DNA from: Hyphomicrobiales bacterium
GTDB lineage: Bacteria > Pseudomonadota > Alphaproteobacteria > Rhizobiales > Beijerinckiaceae
Direction of reading: 5' to 3'
Assembly (NCBI GenBank): GCA_947454055.1
Contig: CANGIS010000001.1
Span: 124,001 to 188,000, forward strand
Length of the DNA: 64,000 nt
Shown here: positions 28,241-36,382 of the stretch, one piece after another
Numbering within the stretch: the first letter of the stretch is position 1
How the letters are laid out: each line of letters opens with the position of its first letter
Notes under the pieces: generated by a model
Database searches by the model: none
What the model was told of the DNA's origin: nothing
The model's input: only the letters and a program-made list of their open reading frames with translations
Translations under genes and position numbers: made by a program

Positions 28241-30871
28241 ATGAACGACAAAAACTCATCGGGCGACAAGACGCTGCATATGTCCCAGACCAAGACGCTT
28301 AGCCTCAAGCGACCGGTCGAGCAGGGCGTTGTGCGCCAAAGCTTTTCGCATGGCCGTACCAAGGCCGTCGTTGTTGAGAAGGTAAAGCGCCGCCTAGTCG
28401 GCCCTGGCGAGACGCCTGCCGTCACCGAGGCAGCTCCCGTTGTCGCCAAGCCGGTTGTTCAGGCTCCTGCTGCGCCGGCTTCGGTTGTTGCTCCGCCGCC
28501 ACCGCGTCCGGCTGCGCCCGCACCAGCGGCTCGTCCGTCGGGCGTTGTGTTGCGCACCCTGACCGAAGACGAGCGGGATGCGCGCTCGATGGCACTGGTT
28601 GAAGCCCGCAAGCGCGAAGAGATCGAGCGTCAGCAAGCCGAAATCGATGCGAAGATCCGCAGCGAACGCGAAGCCGCCGAAAAAATCGAGCGTGAAGCTG
28701 CCGCTGCCCGCAAGGCCGAGGAAGATGATCGTCGCCGCTTTGACGTCGAAGTCAAAAAGAAGTCCGAGAGCGAAGCGCGTCGCCGTTCGGGTGAAGGCGA
28801 AGGTGAAAAGCCTGCAGCCCCCGCTTCGCCGGATCGTGTTGTTATTCCGCCGCGCCGTACCGGCGCTGCCATGCTCGAGGCCGATGAAGAAGAGCGCAAG
28901 ACAACCATCCGCCGCACCGGTGGTGGCGCTCCAGTTCGTGTGCCGGTTCCTGCCAAGCCTGCGCCGCGGGTCGATGACAAGCGCCGTGGCCGTCTGACGG
29001 TAACGAGTGCAACGGGCGACGATGAAGAGCGCGTCCGCTCGCTCGCAGCCTTCAAGCGCCGCGTGCAGCGTCTCAAGGGTCATCAGCAGGTTGAGGCCAA
29101 GGAAAAGATTGCCCGCGAAGTCGTCGTTCCGGAAGCGATTGCCATTCAGGAACTCGCCAACCGTATGGCCGAGCGTGCGGTCGACGTGATTCGCTTCCTG
29201 ATGAAGCAGGGCCAGATGGTCAAGATCACCGATGTGATCGACGCCGATACCGCCCAGCTTGTCGCTGAAGAATTCGGCCACACCGTTAAACGCGTCGCCG
29301 AATCGGATGTTGAAGAAGGTCTGTTTGATACGCCGGACACGGGCGAGCATCTCGTTTCGCGTCCACCGGTCGTGACCATTATGGGCCACGTCGATCACGG
29401 CAAAACCTCGTTGCTCGACGCGATCCGTAAGGCCAATGTTGCAGGCGGCGAAGCCGGCGGCATTACCCAGCATATCGGCGCCTATCAGGTGGTTGCTCCG
29501 AATGGGGCGAAAATCACTTTCATCGATACCCCGGGCCACGCCGCCTTTACGCAGATGCGTGCGCGTGGTGCGAAGGTTACCGATATCGTGGTGCTGGTTG
29601 TTGCAGCCGATGACGGCGTGATGCCGCAGACGATTGAAGCGATCAACCACGCCAAGGCTGCCAAGGTGCCGATGATTGTCGCGATCAACAAGATCGACAA
29701 GCCCGACGCCAAGCCGGACCGCGTGCGTACTGAGTTGCTCCAATATTCGGTGCAGGTCGAAACCATGGGCGGCGAGACGCTGGAAGTCGAAGTTTCGGCG
29801 ACCAAGCAGATCAATCTCGACAAACTGCTTGAAGCCATCGCGCTCCAATCTGAATTGCTTGATTTGAAGGCCAATCCAGAGCGGGAAGCCGAAGGCACCG
29901 TCATCGAAGCCAAGCTTGATCGTGGTCGCGGTCCGGTGGCGACCGTTCTGATCCAGCGCGGTACCTTGCGGACGGGTGATATTGTCGTTGCAGGCTCCGA
30001 GTATGGCCGCGTTCGTGCGCTGTTGTCGGATCTCGGCGCTCCGGTCAAGGAAGCCGGTCCATCGGTTCCGGTCGAAGTGCTCGGCTTCAATGGCGCGCCA
30101 GAGGCGGGTGACCGTTTGGCCGTTGTTGAATCAGAAGCACGTGCCCGTGAAATTACCGAATACCGTCAGCGCCAGAAGCGCGAGCGGACGGCGGTACGTG
30201 CGGGTGCAGCGCGTGGTTCGCTCACCGATATGATGAGCCAGTTGAAAAGCTCGGGCCGCAAGGAATTCGTCCTGCTTATCAAGGGCGACGTGCAGGGCTC
30301 GGTGGAAGCGATCATCAATTCGCTTGAAAAGCTTGGCACCGACGAAGTGGGTGCCCGCATCATCCATTCGGGTGTCGGCGGCATTAACGAGAGCGATGTT
30401 ACCTTGGCGGAAGCCTCGGGCGCAGCGATCATCGGCTTTAACGTGCGTGCGAATAAAGAAGCGCGCGATGCGTCAGAGCGTTCCGGCACCGAAATCCGCT
30501 ATTACAACATCATCTATGATCTCGTAGACGACATCAAACAGGCCATGTCCGGTCTGCTTGCCCCGACGCTCCGCGAGGAACGGCTTGGCGAGGCGCGCAT
30601 CCTTCAGGTCTTCGCTGTGTCGAAGGTCGGCAAGGTCGCGGGTTGCTTGGTGCAGGATGGCCGCGTCGAGCGTGGTGCCAATGTTCGCCTTATCCGCGAC
30701 AACGTGGTTATCCACGAAGGCAAGCTGTCGACGCTCAAGCGCTTCAAGGACGAGGTCAAGGATGTTGGCTCGGGTCAGGAATGCGGTATGGCGTTCGAGA
30801 GCTATCAGGATATGCGCGAAGGCGACATCATCGAGTGCTACCGCGTCGAAGAGATCCGTCGTTCGCTCTAA
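28241..30871 (+). CDS. infB: Translation initiation factor IF-2
   Basis: GTPase that places fMet-tRNA on the 30S subunit. 876 residues. An N-terminal [20 protein letters not shown] segment is followed by Ala/Pro-rich and charged coiled-coil regions (about 70-210), then the IF2_N domain. The G domain has G1 [10 protein letters not shown]2 [11 protein letters not shown]3 DTPGHAAF and G4 NKID; beta-barrel and C-terminal fMet-tRNA-binding domains follow. All motifs intact. A strong terminator follows 22 bases after the stop. Confidence 0.97.
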   Translation: MNDKNSSGDKTLHMSQTKTLSLKRPVEQGVVRQSFSHGRTKAVVVEKVKRRLVGPGETPAVTEAAPVVAKPVVQAPAAPASVVAPPPPRPAAPAPAARPSGVVLRTLTEDERDARSMALVEARKREEIERQQAEIDAKIRSEREAAEKIEREAAAARKAEEDDRRRFDVEVKKKSESEARRRSGEGEGEKPAAPASPDRVVIPPRRTGAAMLEADEEERKTTIRRTGGGAPVRVPVPAKPAPRVDDKRRGRLTVTSATGDDEERVRSLAAFKRRVQRLKGHQQVEAKEKIAREVVVPEAIAIQELANRMAERAVDVIRFLMKQGQMVKITDVIDADTAQLVAEEFGHTVKRVAESDVEEGLFDTPDTGEHLVSRPPVVTIMGHVDHGKTSLLDAIRKANVAGGEAGGITQHIGAYQVVAPNGAKITFIDTPGHAAFTQMRARGAKVTDIVVLVVAADDGVMPQTIEAINHAKAAKVPMIVAINKIDKPDAKPDRVRTELLQYSVQVETMGGETLEVEVSATKQINLDKLLEAIALQSELLDLKANPEREAEGTVIEAKLDRGRGPVATVLIQRGTLRTGDIVVAGSEYGRVRALLSDLGAPVKEAGPSVPVEVLGFNGAPEAGDRLAVVESEARAREITEYRQRQKRERTAVRAGAARGSLTDMMSQLKSSGRKEFVLLIKGDVQGSVEAIINSLEKLGTDEVGARIIHSGVGGINESDVTLAEASGAAIIGFNVRANKEARDASERSGTEIRYYNIIYDLVDDIKQAMSGLLAPTLREERLGEARILQVFAVSKVGKVAGCLVQDGRVERGANVRLIRDNVVIHEGKLSTLKRFKDEVKDVGSGQECGMAFESYQDMREGDIIECYRVEEIRRSL

Positions 30872-30892
30872 ATATTTGCGCTCTAACCATTT

Positions 30893-30925
30893 GGCGGGCC
30901 CGGCGGTGTTCGGGCCTGCCTTTTT
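30893..30925 (+). terminator. Strong intrinsic terminator between infB and rbfA
   Basis: GGCGGGCCCG (30893-30902) pairs with CGGGCCTGCC (30911-30920), ten pairs with one G-U, around an 8-base loop; five T follow. Position is inside the otherwise continuous rimP-truB operon, 48 bases before rbfA. It would reduce readthrough into rbfA and truB or process the infB 3' end. Confidence 0.8.
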
Positions 30926-30972
30926 CCCTTTCAACCCCTTTGTCCGGTCCCAGCCCGGAATGGCGGTGCGTG

Positions 30973-31386
30973 ATGAAACATAGGCAAGAAAACCGTTCCG
31001 GCCCGTCCCAACGCCAATTGCGCGTTGGCGAACTCGTGCGCCACGCGATTGCCGATCTCTTGCGTCGTGGCGAGATCATCGATCCCGTGATCGAGGCGGC
31101 GATTATCACCATTCCCGAAGTGCGCATGTCGCCCGATTTGAAGCTCGCAACGGCCTATGTGTCGTTGCATGACGAGAGCCAGGAAAAGGCCGTGCTGAAG
31201 GCTTTAGAGAAATATAGCGGCCTGTTTCGCATGGATATTGCGCGCAAGGTGAATTTGAAATCCGCCCCGCAGGTGCGTTTCCGGCCCGATGAAACGCTCG
31301 AAGTCGCAGCCAAAATCGACGCCTTGCTGCGCCGCCCCGAAGTGCAGCGCGATCTGGGTGGGCTGGACGAGGCAGACGAGGACTAA
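30973..31386 (+). CDS. rbfA: 30S ribosome-binding factor A
   Basis: Cold-shock-linked assembly factor that binds the 30S neck near helix 1 of 16S rRNA. The 137-residue KH-like protein shows RQLRVGELVRHAIADLLRRG and PEVRMSPDLKLATAYVSL, with LKSAPQVRFRPDETL near the C-terminus. The start MKHRQENRSGP at 30973 is the first ATG after the infB terminator; readings from further upstream cross that terminator. truB follows after four bases. Confidence 0.93.
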   Translation: MKHRQENRSGPSQRQLRVGELVRHAIADLLRRGEIIDPVIEAAIITIPEVRMSPDLKLATAYVSLHDESQEKAVLKALEKYSGLFRMDIARKVNLKSAPQVRFRPDETLEVAAKIDALLRRPEVQRDLGGLDEADED

Positions 31387-31390
31387 TCCT

Positions 31391-32293
31391 GTGAATGCTC
31401 CGAAGAAACACCGCAATGACGTGCATGGCTGGATCGTGCTCGACAAGCCATTGGGCATGACATCGACGCAAGCCGTCGCCATTGTCCGCCGGATGCTCAA
31501 CGCCAAAAAGGCCGGCCATGCCGGAACACTCGATCCGCTGGCTTCGGGCTTGTTACCCTTGGCCTTTGGCGAGGCTACCAAAACAGTGCCCTACGTCGTG
31601 GATGGTGAGAAGGCCTATGCCTTCACCGTCACCTTTGGCATCGAAACCGATACGGATGACGGCGAGGGCCGCGTGGTTTCAACCAGCGATCAGCGCCCGA
31701 CGGAAGCTGATATTCTCAACGCGTTGCCGAATTTTATCGGCGCTGTGACGCAGGTACCGCCGCAATATTCAGCCATCAAGGTCGATGGCGAGCGGGCCTA
31801 TGATCTGGCGCGCGGCGGCGAGACGGTTGAATTGCAGCCCCGCACGGTCGAAATCCACGCGCTCCGGCTCGTTTCCTATGACGGGCAAGCCGCCGTATTG
31901 GAAGCCGAATGCGGCAAGGGCACCTATGTCCGCGCGATTGCGCGCGATCTTGGCCGGTTGCTCGGCTGCTACGGCTATGTTTCAGCCCTGCGCCGTACCC
32001 GCGTTGGCCCCTTTAGCGAGGCCGATTCTGTTACCATGGTAACGCTGGACGCCGACCCGCAAGCTGTCTTCCAGGCCTTGCGCAGCGTCGATACCGGATT
32101 GCTGGAACTGCCCTGCGTGAGGGTAACATCAGACGGCGCGCTTCGCCTGCATCGCGGCCAATCGGTCATCGTCCGCGGTGCCGACGCACCGGACGAGGGC
32201 GAGGTCGCCTATGCAACGCTGAATGGCGTGGTAGTGGCCATCGGCACGATCGAGCACGGCTCGCTGGTGCCGAACCGGGTGTTTAATTTGTGA
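31391..32293 (+). CDS. truB: tRNA pseudouridine-55 synthase
   Basis: Makes pseudouridine 55 in the T-loop of tRNAs. 300 residues. The N-terminus has GWIVLDKPLGMTSTQAV; the catalytic Asp is in GHAGTLDPLASGLL (about residue 47), followed by VPPQYSAIKVDGERAYDLAR and GKGTYVRAIARDLG. The start is GTG at 31391, four bases after rbfA, with GAGGA upstream. It is the last gene of the core operon before the toxin-antitoxin pair. Confidence 0.95.
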   Translation: MNAPKKHRNDVHGWIVLDKPLGMTSTQAVAIVRRMLNAKKAGHAGTLDPLASGLLPLAFGEATKTVPYVVDGEKAYAFTVTFGIETDTDDGEGRVVSTSDQRPTEADILNALPNFIGAVTQVPPQYSAIKVDGERAYDLARGGETVELQPRTVEIHALRLVSYDGQAAVLEAECGKGTYVRAIARDLGRLLGCYGYVSALRRTRVGPFSEADSVTMVTLDADPQAVFQALRSVDTGLLELPCVRVTSDGALRLHRGQSVIVRGADAPDEGEVAYATLNGVVVAIGTIEHGSLVPNRVFNL

Positions 32294-32317
32294 GGCGTTA
32301 AACTTCATTGCAATTTA

Positions 32318-32333
32318 GTACATAATCACGTAC
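32318..32333. promoter_or_regulatory. Paired GTAC sites, candidate YefM-YoeB operator
   Basis: Two GTAC cores (32318-32321 and 32330-32333) are 12 bases apart centre to centre, about one helical turn, and lie 10 bases before the antitoxin ATG. The E. coli YefM operator is built on repeated TGTACA cores; the similarity suggests autorepression. A TAATCA between them could be part of the -10 region. Confidence 0.45.
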
Positions 32334-32342
32334 TTTATCGGG

Positions 32343-32594
32343 ATGAAAACAGCCTCCGTTTCCAGCCTCAGACGCACGCTCGCTTCCACGCTTGACCGCG
32401 TGGTGGAAGATCATGAGCCCGTGATTGTCACACGCGAAGGCGGCAAACCGTCGGTTGTCATCCTCTCGCTTGAGGATTTTGCCTCCTTTGAGGAAACGAA
32501 TTATCTCTTGAAAAGCCCGGCCAATGCAGAGCGCTTATTGGCAGCGCTTGAGAGCCTTAGCTCAGGCGGCGGCACCGAGAGGACTTTGGTCTAA
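32343..32594 (+). CDS. YefM/Phd-family antitoxin
   Basis: 83 residues. The N-terminal DNA-binding Phd/YefM fold reads TASVSSLRRTLASTLDRVVEDHEPVIVTREGGKPSVVILS with the typical VIVTREGGKPSVVI core. The C-terminal segment (about 50-83) should wrap the toxin. It is followed by the toxin gene with no gap, the usual order. It lies between truB and rpsO, which are usually adjacent. Confidence 0.92.
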   Translation: MKTASVSSLRRTLASTLDRVVEDHEPVIVTREGGKPSVVILSLEDFASFEETNYLLKSPANAERLLAALESLSSGGGTERTLV

Positions 32595-32849
32595 GTGAAG
32601 CTCGTTTTTGCCGAGCAGGCTTGGGACGATTATCTGTATTGGCAATCGATGGATCGGGCGATCTTAAGCCGGATCAACGAGCTGATCAAAGAATGCACGC
32701 GAACCCCCTTCACAGGACGCGGCAAACCGGAACCCTTGCGTGGCTCACTGTCCGGCTGGTGGTCCCGCCGCATCACACAGGAACATCGGCTGGTGTACAG
32801 GGTTGAGGGGGAGAGCCTTTTGATTGCGCAGTGTAGGTATCATTATTGA
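32595..32849 (+). CDS. yoeB: YoeB-family toxin (ribosome-dependent mRNA interferase)
   Basis: 84 residues, same length as E. coli YoeB. The catalytic residues fall at identical positions: Glu46 (KPEPLRGSLSGWWSRR), Arg65 (EHRLVY), His83 and Tyr84 (CRYHY at the C-terminus). It cleaves mRNA in the ribosomal A site when freed from the antitoxin. The start is GTG immediately after the antitoxin stop. All active-site residues are intact, so the toxin is probably functional. Confidence 0.93.
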   Translation: MKLVFAEQAWDDYLYWQSMDRAILSRINELIKECTRTPFTGRGKPEPLRGSLSGWWSRRITQEHRLVYRVEGESLLIAQCRYHY

Positions 32850-33051
32850 ATCGATTTTTTGCTGACGAAGGTCTTTTGCTTTTCCCCTCGCATTCCGCCC
32901 GAAATCGTGTATATGTCCGCCCATCGCGCCGGGGGTTCGCCCGGCCGTTTCCGTTTGTTTGGACCGTGCTGGACGACATCCCGGCCCGGCCCGCAGGCGG
33001 AGTGAGGCGGCCTTATCGCCGTCAATATCTTACCCATAAGGAAATCATCCG
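32850..33051 (+). promoter_or_regulatory. Structured 5' leader of rpsO
   Basis: This 202-base gap contains a hairpin GCCGGG-(6)-CCCGGC at 32928-32945 and a second GC-rich region (32960-33025) with possible GGCGG/CGCC pairing just before the start. A TATATG at 32910-32915 may be a -10 box. Ribosomal protein S15 is known to repress its own mRNA through diverse leader structures in different phyla; this leader is a candidate, but the fold was only judged by eye. Confidence 0.35.
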
Positions 33052-33321
33052 ATGTCGATTACGCCAGAACGCAAGAACGAGCTCGTTGCGCAATTTGCTA
33101 CCACGCCGGGTGATACCGGTTCGCCAGAAGTGCAGGTAGCTATTCTCACCGAGCGCATCACCAATTTGACCGGCCATTTCAGAACGCATGCGAAGGATAA
33201 CCATTCCCGTCGCGGCCTTTTGAAGATGGTTTCGCAGCGTCGTTCGCTGCTTGACTACGTCAAGAGCAAGGACGAAGCCCGTTATCGTTCGATCATCGAG
33301 CGTTTGGGCATCCGCCGCTAA
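33052..33321 (+). CDS. rpsO: 30S ribosomal protein S15
   Basis: Primary 16S rRNA-binding protein of the platform and a bridge to the 50S subunit. The 89-residue product is standard in length with [38 protein letters not shown] and LLDYVK. AAGGA lies upstream of the ATG. It is followed by a terminator at 33339, so rpsO and pnp are partly uncoupled. Confidence 0.98.
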   Translation: MSITPERKNELVAQFATTPGDTGSPEVQVAILTERITNLTGHFRTHAKDNHSRRGLLKMVSQRRSLLDYVKSKDEARYRSIIERLGIRR

Positions 33322-33338
33322 GGCAGCGTTCAAGCTTG

Positions 33339-33369
33339 ACGGCCCCTCCTCACCGAGGGGTCGTTTTCT
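33339..33369 (+). terminator. Intrinsic terminator after rpsO
   Basis: ACGGCCCCTC (33339-33348) pairs with GAGGGGTCGT (33355-33364), ten pairs with one G-T, loop of six, followed by TTTCT. It lies 18 bases after the rpsO stop and about 180 bases before pnp. The rest of the gap to pnp (33370-33550) shows no gene; it must hold the pnp leader and probably a promoter. Confidence 0.7.
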
Positions 33370-33550
33370 ACCGGGAGCCTGAGGCTTCCGATATCCGGAT
33401 GGGGGGCGAGGCGCCGCTCATCCTAAACCCTGCTTCCTTTCGAGGATCATGGCAGGATTGCCAGATGCTGGATCCATCCCGCTCCGCCAGCCTCTCGTCG
33501 TCTTGCTCGTGGTCTCCTAAGAGGCTTTTTTGAGAAGTGACAAGACACAC

Positions 33551-35689
33551 ATGTTCGATATCCAGAAAGTGGAACTCACCTGGGCTGGCCGCAAGCTGAC
33601 CCTGGAAACTGGCCGCATCGCGCGCCAGGCTGACGCCGCCGTTCTCGCCACCTATGGCGAGACCACCGTTCTCGCCACCGTTGTTTCGGCGAAAGATGCC
33701 AAGCCCGGCATCGATTTCTTCCCACTCACCGTGAATTATCAGGAAAAGGCGTTCGCCGCCGGCCGTATTCCCGGTGGTTATTTCAAGCGCGAAGGTCGCC
33801 CATCGGAAAAGGAAACGCTGGTTTCCCGCCTGATCGACCGTCCGATCCGCCCGCTCTTCGTTGAAGGCTATCGCAACGAGACGCAGGTGGTTGTCACCGT
33901 TCTGGCCCATGATCTTGAGAATGATCCGGATGTTGTGGCGATGGTTGCAGCGTCTGCCGCGCTCACCCTTTCCGGCGTTCCTTTCATGGGTCCGGTCGGC
34001 GCGGCACGCGTTGGTTATATCAACGGCCAGTTCCGCTTGAACCCAACGCTTGCCGAAATGGCTGATTCGGTCCTTGATCTCGTTGTTGCAGGCACCAATG
34101 ATGCGGTTCTCATGGTTGAATCGGAAGCCAAGGAGCTTTCCGAAGACATCATGCTCGGCGCCGTCATGCATGGGCATGCGGGCTTCCAGCCGGTGATCGA
34201 CGCGATCATCAAGCTCGCCGAAGTGGCAGCCAAAGAGCCGCGCGACTTCACGACGCCGGATCACTCCGAGCTTGAAGGCAAGATCTTGAAGCTGGTTGAG
34301 GCCGAGCTGCGTGACGCGTTCACAACGCCTACCAAAATGGAACGTCAAGCCAAGGTCTCCGCTGCGAAGGCCAAAGTGATGGCCGCGTTCTGTGGCGAAG
34401 GTGTTGCCGAGCCGCTGGCTCCGACGCTGGTTGGTGGCGTGTTCAAGGAAGTCGAAGCGAAAATCGTTCGCTGGAACATTCTGGACACCAAGAAACGCAT
34501 CGATGGCCGCGATCTGGTCACCGTTCGTCCGATCATTGCCGAGGCCGGCATTCTGCCCCGCGCGCATGGTTCAGCGCTGTTTACCCGCGGTGAAACGCAG
34601 GCGATGGTGGTTGCAACCCTCGGCACGGCAGATGACGAGCAATATATCGACTCGCTCGAAGGGACGTATAAGGAAACCTTCCTGCTCCATTACAACTTCC
34701 CTCCCTACTCGGTAGGCGAGACGGGTCGTATGGGCTCCCCAGGTCGCCGCGAAATCGGCCATGGCAAGCTCGCTTGGCGCGCCGTTCGCCCGATGCTGCC
34801 GGCCCATCATGAGTTCCCGTACACGATCCGTCTGGTCTCCGAGATCACCGAGTCGAATGGTTCGTCCTCGATGGCCACCGTTTGCGGTTCCTCGCTCGCG
34901 CTTATGGATGCGGGCGTGCCGTTAAAGAGCCCTGTCGCCGGTATCGCGATGGGTCTGATCTTGGAAGACAAGCGTTATGCGGTTCTCTCCGATATTCTGG
35001 GCGACGAGGATCACCTCGGCGACATGGATTTCAAGGTGGCCGGAACCGAGAATGGCGTCACCTCGCTGCAGATGGACATCAAGATCGCCGGTATCACCGA
35101 AGAGATCATGAAGGTCGCGCTGCATCAGGCTAAAGACGGCCGGTTGCACATCTTGGGCGAAATGGCCAAGGGCCTTGCCGGCGCCCGCGCCGAGCTTGGT
35201 CAGTATGCGCCACGCATCGAGACGATGAAGATCTCGACCGACAAGATCCGTGAAGTGATCGGCACCGGCGGCAAGGTTATCCGCGAGATCGTGGAAAAGA
35301 CCGGTGCGAAGATCAATATCGAAGACGACGGCACCGTGAAGATCGCCTCGTCCGATGGCGCTTCGATTACGGCAGCGATCAACTGGATCAAGTCCATCGC
35401 GTCTGATCCGGAAGTCGGCATGATCTATGACGGCACTGTGGTGAAAACCGCCGAATTCGGCGCCTTCGTCAACTTCTTCGGCGCCAAGGACGGCCTCGTT
35501 CACATCTCGCAGCTCGCAGCCGCGCGCGTGAACAAGGTCACCGATGTGGTCAAAGAAGGCGACAAGGTAAAGGTCAAGCTGTTGGGCTTCGACGACCGCG
35601 GCAAGGTTCGCCTGTCGATGAAGGCCGTCGACCAGACCACCGGTGAAGATCTGGAAGCCAAGGGCGTTGCAGAAGGCGCTGGCGAGTAA
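33551..35689 (+). CDS. pnp: Polyribonucleotide nucleotidyltransferase (PNPase)
   Basis: Phosphorolytic 3'-5' exoribonuclease, degradosome component. 712 residues: first RNase PH domain, helical linker, second RNase PH domain (about 310-530), KH domain (about 555-615, [20 protein letters not shown]) and S1 domain (about 620-690, [17 protein letters not shown]). The ATG at 33551 ([13 protein letters not shown]) is chosen over an in-frame TTG 21 bases earlier because it matches the family N-terminus. Confidence 0.97.
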   Translation: MFDIQKVELTWAGRKLTLETGRIARQADAAVLATYGETTVLATVVSAKDAKPGIDFFPLTVNYQEKAFAAGRIPGGYFKREGRPSEKETLVSRLIDRPIRPLFVEGYRNETQVVVTVLAHDLENDPDVVAMVAASAALTLSGVPFMGPVGAARVGYINGQFRLNPTLAEMADSVLDLVVAGTNDAVLMVESEAKELSEDIMLGAVMHGHAGFQPVIDAIIKLAEVAAKEPRDFTTPDHSELEGKILKLVEAELRDAFTTPTKMERQAKVSAAKAKVMAAFCGEGVAEPLAPTLVGGVFKEVEAKIVRWNILDTKKRIDGRDLVTVRPIIAEAGILPRAHGSALFTRGETQAMVVATLGTADDEQYIDSLEGTYKETFLLHYNFPPYSVGETGRMGSPGRREIGHGKLAWRAVRPMLPAHHEFPYTIRLVSEITESNGSSSMATVCGSSLALMDAGVPLKSPVAGIAMGLILEDKRYAVLSDILGDEDHLGDMDFKVAGTENGVTSLQMDIKIAGITEEIMKVALHQAKDGRLHILGEMAKGLAGARAELGQYAPRIETMKISTDKIREVIGTGGKVIREIVEKTGAKINIEDDGTVKIASSDGASITAAINWIKSIASDPEVGMIYDGTVVKTAEFGAFVNFFGAKDGLVHISQLAAARVNKVTDVVKEGDKVKVKLLGFDDRGKVRLSMKAVDQTTGEDLEAKGVAEGAGE

Positions 35690-35714
35690 TTAGCGAGTCT
35701 GGTTTTAGAAATTT

Positions 35715-35743
35715 AAAAAGGCGGCCCTTGGGTCGCCTTTTTT
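35715..35743 (+). terminator. Intrinsic terminator after pnp
   Basis: GGCGGCC (35720-35726), loop CTTG, GGTCGCC (35731-35737), flanked by five A and six T, so the stem can extend as A-T pairs and act on both strands. It ends the rimP-pnp run and could also stop transcripts from apaG on the opposite strand. Confidence 0.8.
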
Positions 35744-35746
35744 ATT

Positions 35747-35800
35747 GGACCGCGCGCCTCTTAAGCAGCGCAAAGTATGCGAGCCGGAGGCTCGCGGTCC
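35747..35800. repeat. Palindromic intergenic element between pnp and apaG
   Basis: Outer arms GGACCGCG (35747-35754) and CGCGGTCC (35793-35800) enclose a perfect hairpin GCGAGCC-GGA-GGCTCGC (35779-35795) that overlaps the right arm. This gives two alternative folds. The motif resembles small dispersed palindromes of Rhizobiales genomes; only one copy is visible in this window. Confidence 0.5.
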
Positions 35801-35812
35801 AAAAGATAATGT

Positions 35813-36205
35813 TTAATGCAGTACCCGCGGCGCTTGCGGTATATCGAGCGAAAAGGCGGGGATATCGACCGTGAACATCTCACCCATCGGACCTTCCATC
35901 ACATAAGCCCCCACCATGATGCCCTGAGGGGTCTCCAGCGGGCATCCGCTTGTGTAGGTAAAGGAGGAGCCCGGTGCGATGACAGGCTGCTCACCGACCA
36001 CGCCCTCGCCGCGCACTTCGCGGACCTGTCCATTACCGTCGGTAATTTTCCAGTAGCGGCTGCGAAGGGTTACGACCTCATCCCCGATATTGGCAATCTC
36101 GATCGTGTAGGACCAGAAATAGCGCCCGTTCTGCGGCGCGGATTGTTCCGCCATAAAGGCAGGCACAACCGTGATCTGTATGCCGTTTGTGGTGGCGCGG
36201 TACAT
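35813..36205 (-). CDS. apaG: ApaG (Co2+/Mg2+ efflux-associated, DUF525)
   Basis: 130 residues of the immunoglobulin-like ApaG fold. Signatures are YFWSYTIEIANIGDEVVTLRSRYWKITD, with GEGVVGEQPVIAPGSSFTYTSG and GIMVGAYVMEG. The biochemical role in bacteria is unclear; the name comes from a cobalt/magnesium phenotype in enterics. It is transcribed alone on the minus strand after the rpsA terminator and converges on pnp. Confidence 0.93.
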   Translation of the reverse strand: MYRATTNGIQITVVPAFMAEQSAPQNGRYFWSYTIEIANIGDEVVTLRSRYWKITDGNGQVREVRGEGVVGEQPVIAPGSSFTYTSGCPLETPQGIMVGAYVMEGPMGEMFTVDIPAFSLDIPQAPRVLH

Positions 36206-36262
36206 CGCGATGCCCCTTTTGCGTGAACCTTCGATGCGGAGATATTTCGTAGGCTTTGCGAG

Positions 36263-36290
36263 ACCGGCCCGTCAATACCGGCCCGTCAAT
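36263..36290. repeat. 14-base perfect tandem duplication upstream of apaG
   Basis: ACCGGCCCGTCAAT occurs twice head to tail (36263-36276 and 36277-36290), about 58 bases upstream of apaG. Two copies only; probably a slippage duplication in the apaG promoter region. Confidence 0.9.
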
Positions 36291-36320
36291 GTCGCTTGAT
36301 GGCTATCATCCCGCAAACAC

Positions 36321-36356
36321 AAAAAAGCCCCGCGAGGATAACTCCGCGCGGGGCTT
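36321..36356 (-). terminator. Intrinsic terminator after rpsA
   Basis: On the minus strand AAGCCCCGCG pairs with CGCGGGGCTT (36347-36356 and 36325-36334), a perfect 10-base-pair stem with a 12-base loop, followed by a run of T (36326-36321). It lies 27 bases after the rpsA stop. Confidence 0.85.
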
Positions 36357-36382
36357 GATCGATTGTGTTCAAAGCGACGAGA

